In this document: piece by piece, positions 1-8,263 of the stretch | How positions within the stretch are numbered: position 1 is the stretch's first letter | Layout of the letters: every line of letters starts with the position of its first letter | Origin: Fodinibacter sp963834965 | GTDB taxonomy: Bacteria > Actinomycetota > Actinomycetes > Actinomycetales > Dermatophilaceae | NCBI GenBank assembly: GCA_963834965.1 | Contig: CAWIEI010000019.1 | Location: forward strand, 124,001 to 188,000 | Length of the DNA stretch: 64,000 bases | Reading direction: 5' to 3' | Translations under genes and position numbers: made by a program | The notes under the pieces: generated by a model | Databases searched by the model: none | What the model saw: only the letters and a program-made list of their open reading frames with translations | Told to the model about the DNA's origin: nothing

Positions 1-1367
1 TGCTGGATGCCGCGCTCGACCGCAGCGAGCACAAGCCCGAGTCCGTGATCGTGCTGCAGCGCGAGCAGTGCCGCGCCGACGTCGGGGTGCGCGACACCGA
101 CTGGGAGGAGATCGACTGGGACGAGCTGGTGTCCGACGCCGAGCCGGCCGACTGCGTCGAGGTCGAGGCCACCGACCCGCTCTACGTGCTCTACACCTCC
201 GGCACGACCGGCCGGCCCAAGGGCATCGTGCGCGACAACGGCGGCCACGCCGTGGCGCTGCGCTGGTCGATGGAGAACGTCTACGACATCGGCCCGGGCG
301 ACGTGTGGTTCACGGCATCCGACGTCGGATGGGTCGTCGGGCACTCCTACATCGTCTACGCACCCCTGCTCACCGGCGCCACCACCGTTCTCTACGAGGG
401 CAAACCGGTCGGCACGCCTGACGCGAGCGCCTTCTGGCGGGTCATCAGCGACCACGGGGTCAAGGCCATGTTCACCGCCCCCACCGCCTACCGCGCGATC
501 AAGCGAGAGGACCCCGACGGCACCCTGATGGCCGGCCACGACCTCAGCTCGCTCAAGTGCGTCTTCCTCGCCGGCGAGCGGCTCGACCCCGACACCTACG
601 AGTGGACCAGTGCGCTGCTCGGTGTGCCCGTCGTCGACAACTGGTGGCAGACCGAGACCGGCTGGCCGATCGCCGCGAACCTGCGCGGCCTCGACCCGAT
701 GCCGATCAAGGCCGGGTCGCCTTCGGTGCGGGTGCCGGGCTACGACGTGCAGGTGCTCGACGACTCGGCCCAGCCGGTGGCGCCCGGGGTCGAGGGCGCG
801 ATCGCCATCCGCCTGCCGCTGCCGCCGGGCACGCTGCCGACCCTGTGGCAGGACGACGAGCGCTACATCGCCGGCTACCTGTCGGTCTACGACGGCTACT
901 ACCTCACCGGTGACGGCGGCATGATCGACGCCGACGGCTACGTCTACGTCATGGGCCGCACCGACGACGTGCTCAACGTCGCCGGCCACCGCCTGTCGAC
1001 GGGCTCCATCGAGGCGGCACTCGCCGGCCACGCCGACGTCGCCGAGTGCGCGGTCATCGGCGTCGCCGACGACTTCAAGGGCCAGGTGCCGCGAGGGCTC
1101 GTCGTGCTCAAGGGCGGCATCGACGCCAGCGGTGACAACGGCGCCCGCATCTGCAAGGAGCTCGTGCAGCGGGTGCGCGACGAGGTCGGCGCGGTCGCGA
1201 GCCTGCGCCAGGTCGACATCGTCGCGGCCCTGCCCAAGACCCGCTCGGGGAAGATCCTGCGCAAGACGATGCGCGAGATGGCCGACGGCAAGACCCCGAC
1301 CGTGCCCGGCACCATCGAGGACGTCTCGGTGCTCGACGCGCTCGCGTCGGTGCTGCGCCCCGCCTGA
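1..1367 (+). CDS. prpE: Propionyl/acyl-CoA synthetase (PrpE-like), 5' end outside window
   Basis: C-terminal ~454 residues of an ANL-superfamily acyl-CoA synthetase; the frame is open to the window edge, so the start lies upstream. It activates a short-chain acid (probably propionate) to its CoA ester through an acyl-AMP intermediate in the cytoplasm. Visible motifs are the P-loop YTSGTTGRPKGIV, the core WWQTETGWP, the YLTGDGG hinge region, GRTDDVLNVAGHRLSTG and the C-terminal catalytic lysine motif KTRSGKILR. WWQTETG and the overall spacing fit the propionyl/acetyl-CoA synthetase branch; the choice of propionate is inference. A 54-bp palindromic repeat separates it from the convergent regulator gene. 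Confidence 0.85.
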   Translation, partial: LDAALDRSEHKPESVIVLQREQCRADVGVRDTDWEEIDWDELVSDAEPADCVEVEATDPLYVLYTSGTTGRPKGIVRDNGGHAVALRWSMENVYDIGPGDVWFTASDVGWVVGHSYIVYAPLLTGATTVLYEGKPVGTPDASAFWRVISDHGVKAMFTAPTAYRAIKREDPDGTLMAGHDLSSLKCVFLAGERLDPDTYEWTSALLGVPVVDNWWQTETGWPIAANLRGLDPMPIKAGSPSVRVPGYDVQVLDDSAQPVAPGVEGAIAIRLPLPPGTLPTLWQDDERYIAGYLSVYDGYYLTGDGGMIDADGYVYVMGRTDDVLNVAGHRLSTGSIEAALAGHADVAECAVIGVADDFKGQVPRGLVVLKGGIDASGDNGARICKELVQRVRDEVGAVASLRQVDIVAALPKTRSGKILRKTMREMADGKTPTVPGTIEDVSVLDALASVLRPA

Positions 1368-1378
1368 CCGGCTCCGGC

Positions 1379-1434
1379 ACGCAGCAGTTCGGGTAGCGCG
1401 CGGTAGTCGCCGGGCGCCATCCGATCTTCTGCGT
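1379..1434. repeat. Dispersed palindromic repeat, family 1, copy A
   Basis: Imperfect inverted repeat with arms like ACGCAGCAGTTCGGG and CCGATCTTCTGCGT around a ~25-nt centre. It lies between two convergent stop codons and could act as a bidirectional terminator. Related copies are at 21527-21580 and 52863-52916. Confidence 0.65.
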
Positions 1435-1443
1435 GCGCGAACG

Positions 1444-2337
1444 TCAGCGGCGGGCGGATGCCGGGTGGCCGGCATCCGCGGTGACCGCGCGGTCGCGGTA
1501 CTGCCCCGGTGTGACACCGACCAGGGCGGTGAAGTCGCGGGTGAAGTGCGCCTGGTCGTACCAGCCATAGCGCATGGCGAGGTCGGTGAGCGAGCCGGGC
1601 CGGCCGGCGTCGAGGTCGGCGACCGCGTCGTGCAGGCGGTAGCGCGCCAGCACCCACTTCGGGCCGACCCCCACGTACTGGGTGAACAGGCGCTGCAGGG
1701 TGCGCACCGTGACGGCGTGCCGCTCGGCGACGTCGGCCACCGTGAGCAGCGAGTGGTCGGCGAGCATGTCGGCGACGACGTCGAGCAGCAGGTCGTAGCG
1801 GGGGTCGCGCCGGTCGTGCGCCAGGGCGGCCAGGCCGGCCTCGGCGGTGTGCGACCACGCAGGGCCGTCGTGCGCCAGCTCGGGGTCAGCCAGCTCGGCG
1901 ACGAGCCCGCGGGGCAGCACCTCGCTCGCGGCGACCGACCGGTCGGTCCAGGCGGATGCCGGGTGGCCAGTGAGCGCGGTCAGCCCGCCGGGGCGGAAGC
2001 GCAGCCCGACGACGCGCCCCCATCCGCGCACCTCGACGTCGAAGCGGCGGGTGCACACCCCGGTGACGACGACGCTCTCGCCCGGCGGCATCCCGGACCG
2101 GGGGTGGCTGCCGAGCTCGACTGTGAGCGAGCAGGTGGGGTGCGGGAGGACCTCGCTGTCGTACCAGCGGCCGTCGGGCAGGCTCCAGCGCAGCGACCAG
2201 CGGTTCTCGACCCAGTGCTCGGCCGGGGCACCCGCCGGCGCGCGCACGAGGTCGACGTGGCGGGCGAGCTCGCCCGGCCGTAGCACCCCTGCCACGGAGG
2301 CGGTCGGTGCGGCTGTCGCCTTTGTCCTATCGGGCAC
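1444..2337 (-). CDS. AraC-family transcriptional regulator
   Basis: 297-residue protein with an unannotated N-terminal sensing half (about residues 1-170) and a C-terminal AraC/HTH_18 DNA-binding domain, seen in TVADVAERHAVTVRTLQRLF (first helix-turn-helix) and SLTDLAMRYGWYDQAHFTRD followed by VGVTPGQYR. The frame is open far upstream, but the GTG at 2337 is chosen because homology-like sequence starts there and a TACGCT box sits 6 nt before it. It is divergent from the VOC-family gene, which may be its target (inference). No ligand can be read from the sequence. Confidence 0.8.
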   Translation of the reverse strand: MPDRTKATAAPTASVAGVLRPGELARHVDLVRAPAGAPAEHWVENRWSLRWSLPDGRWYDSEVLPHPTCSLTVELGSHPRSGMPPGESVVVTGVCTRRFDVEVRGWGRVVGLRFRPGGLTALTGHPASAWTDRSVAASEVLPRGLVAELADPELAHDGPAWSHTAEAGLAALAHDRRDPRYDLLLDVVADMLADHSLLTVADVAERHAVTVRTLQRLFTQYVGVGPKWVLARYRLHDAVADLDAGRPGSLTDLAMRYGWYDQAHFTRDFTALVGVTPGQYRDRAVTADAGHPASARR

Positions 2338-2343
2338 CGGCCC

Positions 2344-2349
2344 AGCGTA
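2344..2349 (-). promoter_or_regulatory. -10 box (TACGCT) for a leaderless regulator mRNA
   Basis: TACGCT on the minus strand lies 6 nt before the GTG start at 2337, leaving no room for a ribosome binding site. This spacing recurs at many starts in the window. Confidence 0.45.
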
Positions 2350-2404
2350 GGCAGGGTGGACGACATCCCCGTCCGCACTGACCGACCGCACGAGAGGCCC
2401 TCCC

Positions 2405-2776
2405 ATGGCGATCGCCGCACTGAAGATGCTCACCCTCGACAGCTCCGACGCCCAGCGCGACGCGACCTTCTGGTCGGCCCTGCTCGGCTGGGAGGTGGCC
2501 CACGCCCAGGAGGAGTACGCGATGCTGACCGGGCCGGGAGGCATGGCGCTGGGGTTCGGCACCCTGCCCGACCACGAGGAGCCCGGCTGGCCCAACGAGC
2601 ACGGCAGCAAGCAGTTCCACCTCGACCTCGCCGTCGACGACCTCGACGCCGCCGCCGCCGAGTGCGTCGGGCTCGGCGCCACCCTGCCCGACGAGCAGCC
2701 CGGTGAGACGTGGCGGGTGCTGCTCGACCCGAGCGGCCACCCGTTCTGCCTCACCCAGGCGGCCAACTGGGGCTGA
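2405..2776 (+). CDS. VOC-family (glyoxalase-like) protein
   Basis: 123-residue single-domain protein of the vicinal oxygen chelate fold, typical length for the family. Sequence shows the beta-alpha-beta pattern ALKMLTLDSSD...FWSALLGW near the start, a central HLDLAVDDLDAA segment with the metal-ligand-type histidine, and a C-terminal VLLDPSGHPFCL strand typical of glyoxalase-like proteins. The substrate is unknown; many relatives are tailoring or resistance enzymes or have lost catalysis. It starts 67 nt from the divergent AraC gene, so co-regulation is plausible. Confidence 0.8.
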   Translation: MAIAALKMLTLDSSDAQRDATFWSALLGWEVAHAQEEYAMLTGPGGMALGFGTLPDHEEPGWPNEHGSKQFHLDLAVDDLDAAAAECVGLGATLPDEQPGETWRVLLDPSGHPFCLTQAANWG

Positions 2777-2881
2777 CCGCCCTCGTCTCCACCCGGCATC
2801 CGGCCGAGCCCGCACGCGTCCACGGGACCGGCGTGCGGAACCGGCGCCCACCCGCGCCGGCCCGCCCGCGAGGATGGCGGC

Positions 2882-3805
2882 GTGGAGGGTGTCGTCCTGG
2901 GGTTCGCGACCATCGTCGCCGTCATCGGCGTCGGTGCCCTCATCGCTCATCTCGGGGTCGTCGACCTGTCGGCGCAGAAGGTGCTCAGCCACATCGCCTT
3001 CTTCGTCGCCTCACCGGCGCTGCTGCTCACCACCGTGTCGAAGGCCGACACCCACGACGTGCTCTCGCGCAGCCTGGTCGCGACGGTGGTGGGGGTCGTG
3101 GTGCCCGCCGTCATCTACGTCACGGTCGCGTGGTGGAGGTGGCGGCGCTCGGTCGGCGAGCGCGTCATCGGGGCGCTCGCCAGCTCCTACGTCAACGCCG
3201 GCAACCTGGGCCTGCCCGTCGCCGCCTACGTGCTCGGCGACGCCGCCCTCGTGGCGCCGACCCTGCTGCTGCAGCTGCTCGTGCTGCAGCCCTTCGCGCT
3301 GGCCCTGCTCGATGCCGACGTGAGCGGCCGGCGGCCGACCCTGCGGCACATGATGGTGCGCCCGTTCACCAACCCGCTCACGATCGGCACGCTCATCGGG
3401 CTGCTGCTGTCCATCACCGGGTGGCAGCTGCCGCCGATCGTGCTCGACCCCATCGAGCTGATCGGGGCGATGGCCGTGCCGGGGATGCTGCTCGCGTACG
3501 GCATCGCGCTGCGCCTCGGCCCGGGGTTCGGTGGCGACGTGCCGGCCGGCGAGCTGGCGCTGACCAGCACCCTCAAGCTGGGCGTACAGCCCCTGGTGGC
3601 GTATGCCGTGGCGCACCTCGTGCTCGGCCTGTCGGGTCATGCCCTGCTCGCCGTGGTCGTCTGCTCGAGCCTGCCGACCGCGCAGAACATCTTCGTGCAC
3701 GCCACCCGCTACGACCGCGCGCCCACCCTCGCCCGCGACACCATCCTGGTGACGACGGTCGGGGCGGTGCCGCTGATCACCCTGGTGGTGTGGATCCTGG
3801 GCTGA
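2882..3805 (+). CDS. AEC-family membrane transporter
   Basis: 307-residue polytopic membrane protein with about nine to ten hydrophobic segments and a central NAGNLGLPVAAYVLGD motif, the hallmark of the auxin efflux carrier (AEC) family; a second SLPTAQNIFVHATRY segment matches the C-terminal repeat. AEC proteins export or exchange small organic acids or amino acids; the substrate here cannot be inferred. The start is GTG with no clear ribosome binding site and GAGGAT 6 nt upstream, so a leaderless mRNA is likely. Monocistronic between a VOC gene and an unknown gene. Confidence 0.85.
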   Translation: MEGVVLGFATIVAVIGVGALIAHLGVVDLSAQKVLSHIAFFVASPALLLTTVSKADTHDVLSRSLVATVVGVVVPAVIYVTVAWWRWRRSVGERVIGALASSYVNAGNLGLPVAAYVLGDAALVAPTLLLQLLVLQPFALALLDADVSGRRPTLRHMMVRPFTNPLTIGTLIGLLLSITGWQLPPIVLDPIELIGAMAVPGMLLAYGIALRLGPGFGGDVPAGELALTSTLKLGVQPLVAYAVAHLVLGLSGHALLAVVVCSSLPTAQNIFVHATRYDRAPTLARDTILVTTVGAVPLITLVVWILG

Positions 3806-3869
3806 GCCGGCCGGTGTCTGCCCCGGTGCTCGTCGAGCCCGGTGCGGGTGGCTGGGCCAGAATGGCCCG

Positions 3870-4265
3870 ATGATCACGGTCGAGCTCGCCCGCGCCCTGC
3901 TCCGCGACGCCGGGGTGCTCTGGGCACCCGCCGCCGGTGACCGCTTCGTCATCGACGCCGAGCTGCTCACCGGTGAGGTGTTCTGGATCAGCGACCTCAC
4001 CGTCGAGGTGCAGACCTACCGCGACCAGTCGCTGCTCGGGTTCAACGGCACCACCGAGTGGGCGCTCGACTCGGTCACCCTCGACCAGTCGCTGTGGCTG
4101 CCCCGTGAGGACCAGCTGCGCGAGCTGCTCGGCGACCGGCTCGAGGCGGTGCGCCGCACCGAGGGTGGCTGGGAGGTCACGTATGCCGTGCGCCCCGGGT
4201 ACGTCCACGCGGTCACTGACCCCGACCTCGAGTGCGCCTACGCCAAGGCCGTCCTCTCCCTCTGA
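3870..4265 (+). CDS. Conserved actinobacterial protein of unknown function
   Basis: 131-residue soluble protein. I recognise a family found widely in actinobacteria, with the core GFNGTTEWALDSV and WLPREDQLRELLG, sometimes labelled pilus assembly CpaE in databases; nothing here resembles the CpaE ATPase, so that label should not be used. No membrane segment, cysteine pair or nucleotide motif is visible. ATG start preceded by CAGAAT at 6 nt, consistent with leaderless transcription. Convergent with the HerA-like gene across a 100-bp palindrome. Confidence 0.7.
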   Translation: MITVELARALLRDAGVLWAPAAGDRFVIDAELLTGEVFWISDLTVEVQTYRDQSLLGFNGTTEWALDSVTLDQSLWLPREDQLRELLGDRLEAVRRTEGGWEVTYAVRPGYVHAVTDPDLECAYAKAVLSL

Positions 4266-4294
4266 CCCCGCTCACCCACTGACCCAGGCGCCGG

Positions 4295-4394
4295 CTCTGG
4301 TTCACCTGCCCGGATGGCGGTGATCTGCGGGTGTGGCGATGCCACAGGGTCGCCACCGCGGCAGAACATCGCCACTCCAGCGAACGGACCAGAG
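4295..4394. repeat. 100-bp imperfect palindrome between convergent genes
   Basis: Outer arms CTCTGG (4295) and CCAGAG (4394), intermediate arms GGCGGTGA.TCTGC and GCAGAACATCGCC, and a small central hairpin TGTGGC-GAT-GCCACA. It occupies most of the 163-nt gap between two convergent genes, so it may terminate transcription both ways; the length also fits a small nonautonomous element. Confidence 0.5.
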
Positions 4395-4428
4395 CCCGGG
4401 TGGCCGAGCACCGGGCCACCGCCCGTGG

Positions 4429-6144
4429 TCAGCGCTTGCGTGAGGTGCCGAAGATCGAGCGGGTGATCTCGCGGCCGAGCACCGTTCCGGCCGAGCGCAG
4501 CGCCGACTTGAAGGCACTGGACCCCACGACCGCCTCGACCATGCTGGGCTGGGCCGCCTGCTTGCGTGCGGCGGCCTCCTGCGCCTTCTGGGCCGCCGCG
4601 GCATCCCTGGCGGCCTGCTTCTCCGCGGCCACGCGCGCCTTCTCGGCCGCCGCCTCCGCGGCCACGCGCGCCTTCTCGGCCGCCGCCTCCGCGGCCAGCC
4701 GCTCCTTCTCGGCTGCGGCAGCCGCGGCCGCCTGTACCTTGGCGTTCTCGGCCGCCACCGCGGCGGCCTGCTGGGCCTCGGTGCGGGCCACCTCGGCCTT
4801 GCCGAGCATCTCCGAGGCCGACTCCCGCTCCACGTACGTCACGTACTTCGCCGCGATCGTCGAGGCGGCGACGGTCGAGGTGAGCAGCGCGACATCCGAG
4901 GGCGCCATCAGCGACTGCGGCGCGCGCATCCGGGTCCAGGCCACCGGCGTCGGCGCCCCCTTCTCGGACAGCACCGTGATCACCGCCTCACCGGTGGGCA
5001 GCTGGGTGAGCAGCTCCTCGAGGTCGTACGCCGTGTTGGGGTAGGTGCGCACCGCGGCCTTGAGCGCCTTCGCGTCGTCGGGGGTGTAGGCGCGCAGGGC
5101 GTGCTGCACCCGGTTGCCGAGCTGGGCCAGCACGTCGGACGGCACGTCCTTGGGCGACTGGGTCACGAAGAAGACGCCGACACCCTTGCTCCGGATCAGC
5201 CGCACGGTCTGCTGGATGGCGTCGAGGAAGCTCCTGCTCGCGCCGTTGAAGAGCAGGTGCGCCTCGTCGAAGAAGAAGACCAGCTTGGGCTTGTCGAGGT
5301 CGCCCACCTCGGGCAGGTCGTGGAAGAGGTCCGCGAGCAGCCACATCAGGAAGGTCGAGAACAGCTGCGGGCGGTCCTGCACCCCCGGCAGCTCGAGCAG
5401 CGACGCCACCCCACGCCCGTCGGGAGCCACCCGCAGCAGGTCGGCCGTGTCGAACTCGGGCAGCCCGAAGAACAGGTCGGCGCCCTGGGCGGAGAAGTTC
5501 ACCAGCTCACGCAGGATGACGCCCGCGGTTGCCGACGACAGCCCGCCGAGCTCCTTGAGGTCGGCCTTGCCCTCGTCGCTGGTGAGGAACTGCACGACGG
5601 CGCGCAGGTCGGCGATGGTGTCGAGCCACAGGCCCTTCGTGTCGGCGTAGTGGAAGACCAGCCCCAGGCTGGACTCCTGGGTGTCGTTGAGCCCGAGCAC
5701 CTTCGAGAGCAGGGTGGGCCCGAAGGTCGAGACGCTCGCCCGCACCGGGATGCCGGTGCCCTGCCCCCCGAGCGCGTAGAACTCGACCGGGTACGCCGTG
5801 GGCTGCCACGGCAGCCCGACGTCGGCCGAGCGGGCGGTGATCTTGTCGTTGGGCTCCCCCGCGGTCGCCATGCCCGACAGGTCGCCCTTGATGTCGGCGA
5901 GGAAGACCGGCACCCCCTGCGCGACCAGCTGCTCGGCCATCAGCTGCAGCGTCTTGGTCTTGCCCGTCCCCGTCGCCCCCGCCACCAGGCCGTGCCGGTT
6001 CATCGCCGACAGCGGGATGCGCACCGTCGCGTCGGCGTGCGCCGTGCCGTCGACCACCGCCGCCCCGAACTCCAGGGACGGCCCCTCGAAGGCGTAGCCC
6101 GCACGGATCTCGTCGACCTGGGAAGTGCCCGTCTGCTCGCTCAC
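4429..6144 (-). CDS. HerA-like ATPase (DUF853 / YjgR family)
   Basis: 571-residue protein of the DUF853 (YjgR) branch of HerA/FtsK-like P-loop ATPases. Walker A GATGTGKT is at about residues 56-63, Walker B is in KLVFFFDEAHLLF, and DIKGDLSGMA and FFVTQSPKDVPSDVLAQLGNR are family motifs. The function in bacteria is unproven; relatives are DNA translocase-like. The last ~130 residues are an Ala/Glu/Lys coiled coil built on an 11-residue repeat. The GTG start at 6144 is chosen because conserved sequence begins there and TAGATT lies 7 nt upstream. Divergent from the gene at 6215. Confidence 0.85.
   Translation of the reverse strand: MSEQTGTSQVDEIRAGYAFEGPSLEFGAAVVDGTAHADATVRIPLSAMNRHGLVAGATGTGKTKTLQLMAEQLVAQGVPVFLADIKGDLSGMATAGEPNDKITARSADVGLPWQPTAYPVEFYALGGQGTGIPVRASVSTFGPTLLSKVLGLNDTQESSLGLVFHYADTKGLWLDTIADLRAVVQFLTSDEGKADLKELGGLSSATAGVILRELVNFSAQGADLFFGLPEFDTADLLRVAPDGRGVASLLELPGVQDRPQLFSTFLMWLLADLFHDLPEVGDLDKPKLVFFFDEAHLLFNGASRSFLDAIQQTVRLIRSKGVGVFFVTQSPKDVPSDVLAQLGNRVQHALRAYTPDDAKALKAAVRTYPNTAYDLEELLTQLPTGEAVITVLSEKGAPTPVAWTRMRAPQSLMAPSDVALLTSTVAASTIAAKYVTYVERESASEMLGKAEVARTEAQQAAAVAAENAKVQAAAAAAAEKERLAAEAAAEKARVAAEAAAEKARVAAEKQAARDAAAAQKAQEAAARKQAAQPSMVEAVVGSSAFKSALRSAGTVLGREITRSIFGTSRKR
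4625..4723 (-). repeat. 33-bp tandem repeats coding for the coiled-coil tail
   Basis: Three consecutive 33-nt units (4625-4657 and 4658-4690 identical, 4691-4723 diverged) encode the 11-residue repeat AEKARVAAEAA of the HerA-like protein. Unit identity suggests recent slippage or duplication, so copy number probably varies between strains. Confidence 0.8.
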
Positions 6145-6151
6145 GCAGGTC

Positions 6152-6157
6152 AATCTA
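6152..6157 (-). promoter_or_regulatory. -10 box (TAGATT) for the HerA-like gene
   Basis: TAGATT on the minus strand is 7 nt before the GTG at 6144; the short gap implies a leaderless transcript. Confidence 0.4.
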
Positions 6158-6201
6158 GCCCGCACCCACGCGTCGCTCGCGTTGTGGGAGACCTCCCGGC
6201 A

Positions 6202-6207
6202 TACAGT
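6202..6207 (+). promoter_or_regulatory. -10 box (TACAGT) for the gene at 6215
   Basis: TACAGT lies 7 nt before GTG 6215, again with no room for a Shine-Dalgarno sequence. Confidence 0.4.
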
Positions 6208-6214
6208 GACTTCC

Positions 6215-6505
6215 GTGATCTTCAAGGCCGTCGGCGACTCGCGCCCGTACCCCGACCACGGGTACTCCACGCGCCAGTGGTCGACGGTGCCGCCGCGGCT
6301 GGTCCGCCTCGACGAGCTCGTCACCACCAAGCGTGAGCTCGACCTGCAGATGCTGCTCTCGGAGGACTCCACGTTCTACGGCGACCTGTTCGCGCACGTC
6401 GTGGAGTGGGAGGGGACGCTCTACCTCGAGGACGGTCTCCACCGGGCCCTGCGGGCGGCCCTGCACCAGCGACCGACGCTCCACGCGCGGGTGCTGGCAC
6501 TCTAG
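6215..6505 (+). CDS. Conserved small protein, labelled VapB-like antitoxin in relatives
   Basis: 96-residue protein starting VIFKAVGDSRPYPDHG, with the conserved core RLDELVTTKRELDLQMLL and STFYGDLFAHVVEW. This is a well conserved actinobacterial family that automated pipelines often call a type II VapB-family antitoxin; no PIN-domain toxin is adjacent, so that role is doubtful. The GTG start is supported by a TACAGT box 7 nt upstream. The stop overlaps the ribosome binding site of the LytR_C gene 7 nt downstream, so the two are probably co-transcribed. Confidence 0.75.
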   Translation: MIFKAVGDSRPYPDHGYSTRQWSTVPPRLVRLDELVTTKRELDLQMLLSEDSTFYGDLFAHVVEWEGTLYLEDGLHRALRAALHQRPTLHARVLAL

Positions 6506-6512
6506 GAGACCG

Positions 6513-7052
6513 ATGAGCGACTACACGACCGAGGCCGAGGTGTCGGTCAGCAAGCGAAGGAAGCGCCGCCAGCTCATCGTGCTAGGGGTCGTCGTGCTCG
6601 GCCTGTTCTTCGCGTTCTGGTACGCGTGGTCCTACTACCAGTCCGACACCTCGGCTCTGGCCGCCCGTCCCCCCGCCGCCGAGTGCACGCCGTACGACCC
6701 CAAGGTCGCCACACCGGAGAAGACGAAGGTCAACGTTTACAACGCCTCCAACCGCAACGGCCTCGCCGGCTCGGTCGCCCGCAGCCTGAAGGAGCGAGAC
6801 TTCGTGATCGGCGCGGTCGCCAACGACCCCTCGAAGCGAGCGGCGCCGAAGGTGGCCGAGATCCGCTACGGCCCCAACGGCACGGCGCAGGCCAAGCTGC
6901 TGCGCACCTCGATGCCCAAGGGCACCACGCTGGTCAAGGACAAGCGCAAGGCGGCGACCGTCGACCTCGCCCTGGGCGCCAAGTTCACGACCCTCCCGCC
7001 CGTGCCCACCACCACGGCACTCCCGATGTGCCCGGCGCCGTCCCCGTCCTGA
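6513..7052 (+). CDS. LytR C-terminal domain membrane protein
   Basis: 179-residue bitopic protein: basic cytoplasmic N-terminus (KRRKRRQ), one membrane helix at about residues 20-43 (LIVLGVVVLGLFFAFWYAW), then an extracytoplasmic LytR_C domain (VNVYNASNRNGLAGSVARSL... to about residue 160) and a Pro/Thr-rich tail. LytR_C domains occur with cell-envelope LytR-CpsA-Psr enzymes, but the catalytic LCP domain is absent, so a structural or regulatory envelope role is inferred. An AGGAG ribosome binding site overlaps the previous stop; operon with the 96-residue gene. Confidence 0.8.
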   Translation: MSDYTTEAEVSVSKRRKRRQLIVLGVVVLGLFFAFWYAWSYYQSDTSALAARPPAAECTPYDPKVATPEKTKVNVYNASNRNGLAGSVARSLKERDFVIGAVANDPSKRAAPKVAEIRYGPNGTAQAKLLRTSMPKGTTLVKDKRKAATVDLALGAKFTTLPPVPTTTALPMCPAPSPS

Positions 7053-7055
7053 GCC

Positions 7056-7955
7056 ATGGGCGCAGCGGTCGAGCTCGGCAGTGACGCCGAGGCGCGCAAG
7101 TCGCGCCCGGTCACGCTCGACGCGACGCTCACGGCATCCGAGGCGTTCGTCGTCGTGGCCACCGAGTGCACCGACCACTGGCGCACGAACGCTGATCTGC
7201 TCCTGCAGTCGCGGGCCATGCCGCACCTGCACCAGACCCGGGTCGGCATCCGTCGGCTGCGCTCGTCGTTCTCGATGTTCCGGCCGCTGCTGCGCGAGGT
7301 GCCCGGCGCGTTCTTCATGGCCCATCGCCTGCGGGGGCTCGCCCTGCCCTTCGGTCGCGCGCGTGACCTCGACGTGCTGCTCTCCGGCCTGCTCGTCGAC
7401 GACCTCGACGACGAGCAGGTCGCCCGGCTGGTGGCCGACCGCGAGGCGGCCTACGACGTCGTGCACGCCATCTTGACCTCTCCCGACTGGGCGGATGCCG
7501 TCCGCTCCCTCGACGGCCTCGTCCTCCTCGCGCCGTGGCACGGTGTCGCCGACCCCCCAGTGCGGGACCTGGCCGCCCAAGCGCTCGAGAAGCGGTGGCA
7601 ACGAGTCGTCGGCCACGTCGACCGGCTGGCCGAAATGCCCCCCATCGCTCGGCACCGGGTACGCATCGAGGGCAAGAAGCTGCGCTACGGGTGCGAGTTC
7701 TTCGCGTCGCTGTACCGCGACGATGCCCCGACCGTGCTGACCGGCTCGGGCGAGCGGCTCACCGGGCCGCTCGCCTTCGCCTGGCACGTGGAGCAGGTGC
7801 AGACCGCGCTGGGCGCGGTGAACGACCACGCCACCGCCGACGCCCTGCTGCGCGCGGTGGGCTCAGCGGCCCCGGAGGTCGACGAGCAGCGACTCGTCGA
7901 CGAGGCCGTCGACGCGGTGCGCGTGCTGGCGGCGGTCGACCCGTTCTGGCACTGA
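7056..7955 (+). CDS. CHAD-domain protein
   Basis: 299-residue all-helical CHAD protein: conserved histidine/arginine/lysine motifs include MPHLHQTRVGIRRLRSS, GRARDLDVL and HRVRIEGKKLRYGCEFF. CHAD domains bind polyphosphate through these basic residues; no CYTH triphosphatase domain is attached and none lies next door. It starts 3 nt after the LytR_C gene, so it is the last gene of that operon. A role in polyphosphate binding is known for the family; a link to the envelope gene is only contextual. Confidence 0.85.
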   Translation: MGAAVELGSDAEARKSRPVTLDATLTASEAFVVVATECTDHWRTNADLLLQSRAMPHLHQTRVGIRRLRSSFSMFRPLLREVPGAFFMAHRLRGLALPFGRARDLDVLLSGLLVDDLDDEQVARLVADREAAYDVVHAILTSPDWADAVRSLDGLVLLAPWHGVADPPVRDLAAQALEKRWQRVVGHVDRLAEMPPIARHRVRIEGKKLRYGCEFFASLYRDDAPTVLTGSGERLTGPLAFAWHVEQVQTALGAVNDHATADALLRAVGSAAPEVDEQRLVDEAVDAVRVLAAVDPFWH

Positions 7956-8024
7956 GCCGGCCGGATGCCCCACAGCACTCTTTGAGCCACATGCGCCCCA
8001 GACGTGAACAGCACCACATGGGGC

Positions 8025-8053
8025 TGGACGCCCCAAACCCCCGGGCGTATAAC
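8025..8053 (+). promoter_or_regulatory. Candidate sigma-70-type promoter for the cytochrome b operon
   Basis: TGGACG (8025-8030), a 17-nt spacer and TATAAC (8048-8053), 46 nt before the first start codon. A small GC hairpin (TGGGGC..GCCCCA) overlaps the -35 side. Weakly matched, position is sensible. Confidence 0.4.
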
Positions 8054-8098
8054 GGGGGAATCCGACCGAGCCGCGGCCGGCGCCTCGGAGGAGCACGT

Positions 8099-8263
8099 AT
8101 GCCGAACGCATTCGCAGCGGGCAGTCTCAACGACCCCGCGACCTACCTGAGCTGGGGATGGCTGGGCATCTCCCTCTCCAACCTCGCCGTCATGCTGCTC
8201 ACGATCGCGATCTTCGTGCTGGCCGTGCTGCTGCCGTTCCCCCACCACGGGGACGACGACTGA
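8099..8263 (+). CDS. Small single-span membrane protein of the cytochrome b operon
   Basis: 54-residue protein with one membrane helix at about residues 24-46 (SLSNLAVMLLTIAIFVLAVL) and an acidic/histidine tail HHGDDD. A strong GGAGGAGCACGT ribosome binding site precedes the ATG. Its stop overlaps the next start (TGATG), so it is translationally coupled to the cytochrome b gene. It is probably a small accessory subunit, comparable in size to the small subunits of b6f-type complexes; this role is inferred from position only. Confidence 0.75.
   Translation: MPNAFAAGSLNDPATYLSWGWLGISLSNLAVMLLTIAIFVLAVLLPFPHHGDDD

Noticed and set aside
3870..4265. Pilus assembly protein CpaE, a label relatives often carry
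   Set aside because: 131 residues without Walker motifs or receiver domain; nothing supports it.
6215..6505. A VapBC toxin-antitoxin module
   Set aside because: No PIN-domain or other toxin ORF adjoins; the protein is a conserved housekeeping-type gene in the LytR_C operon.
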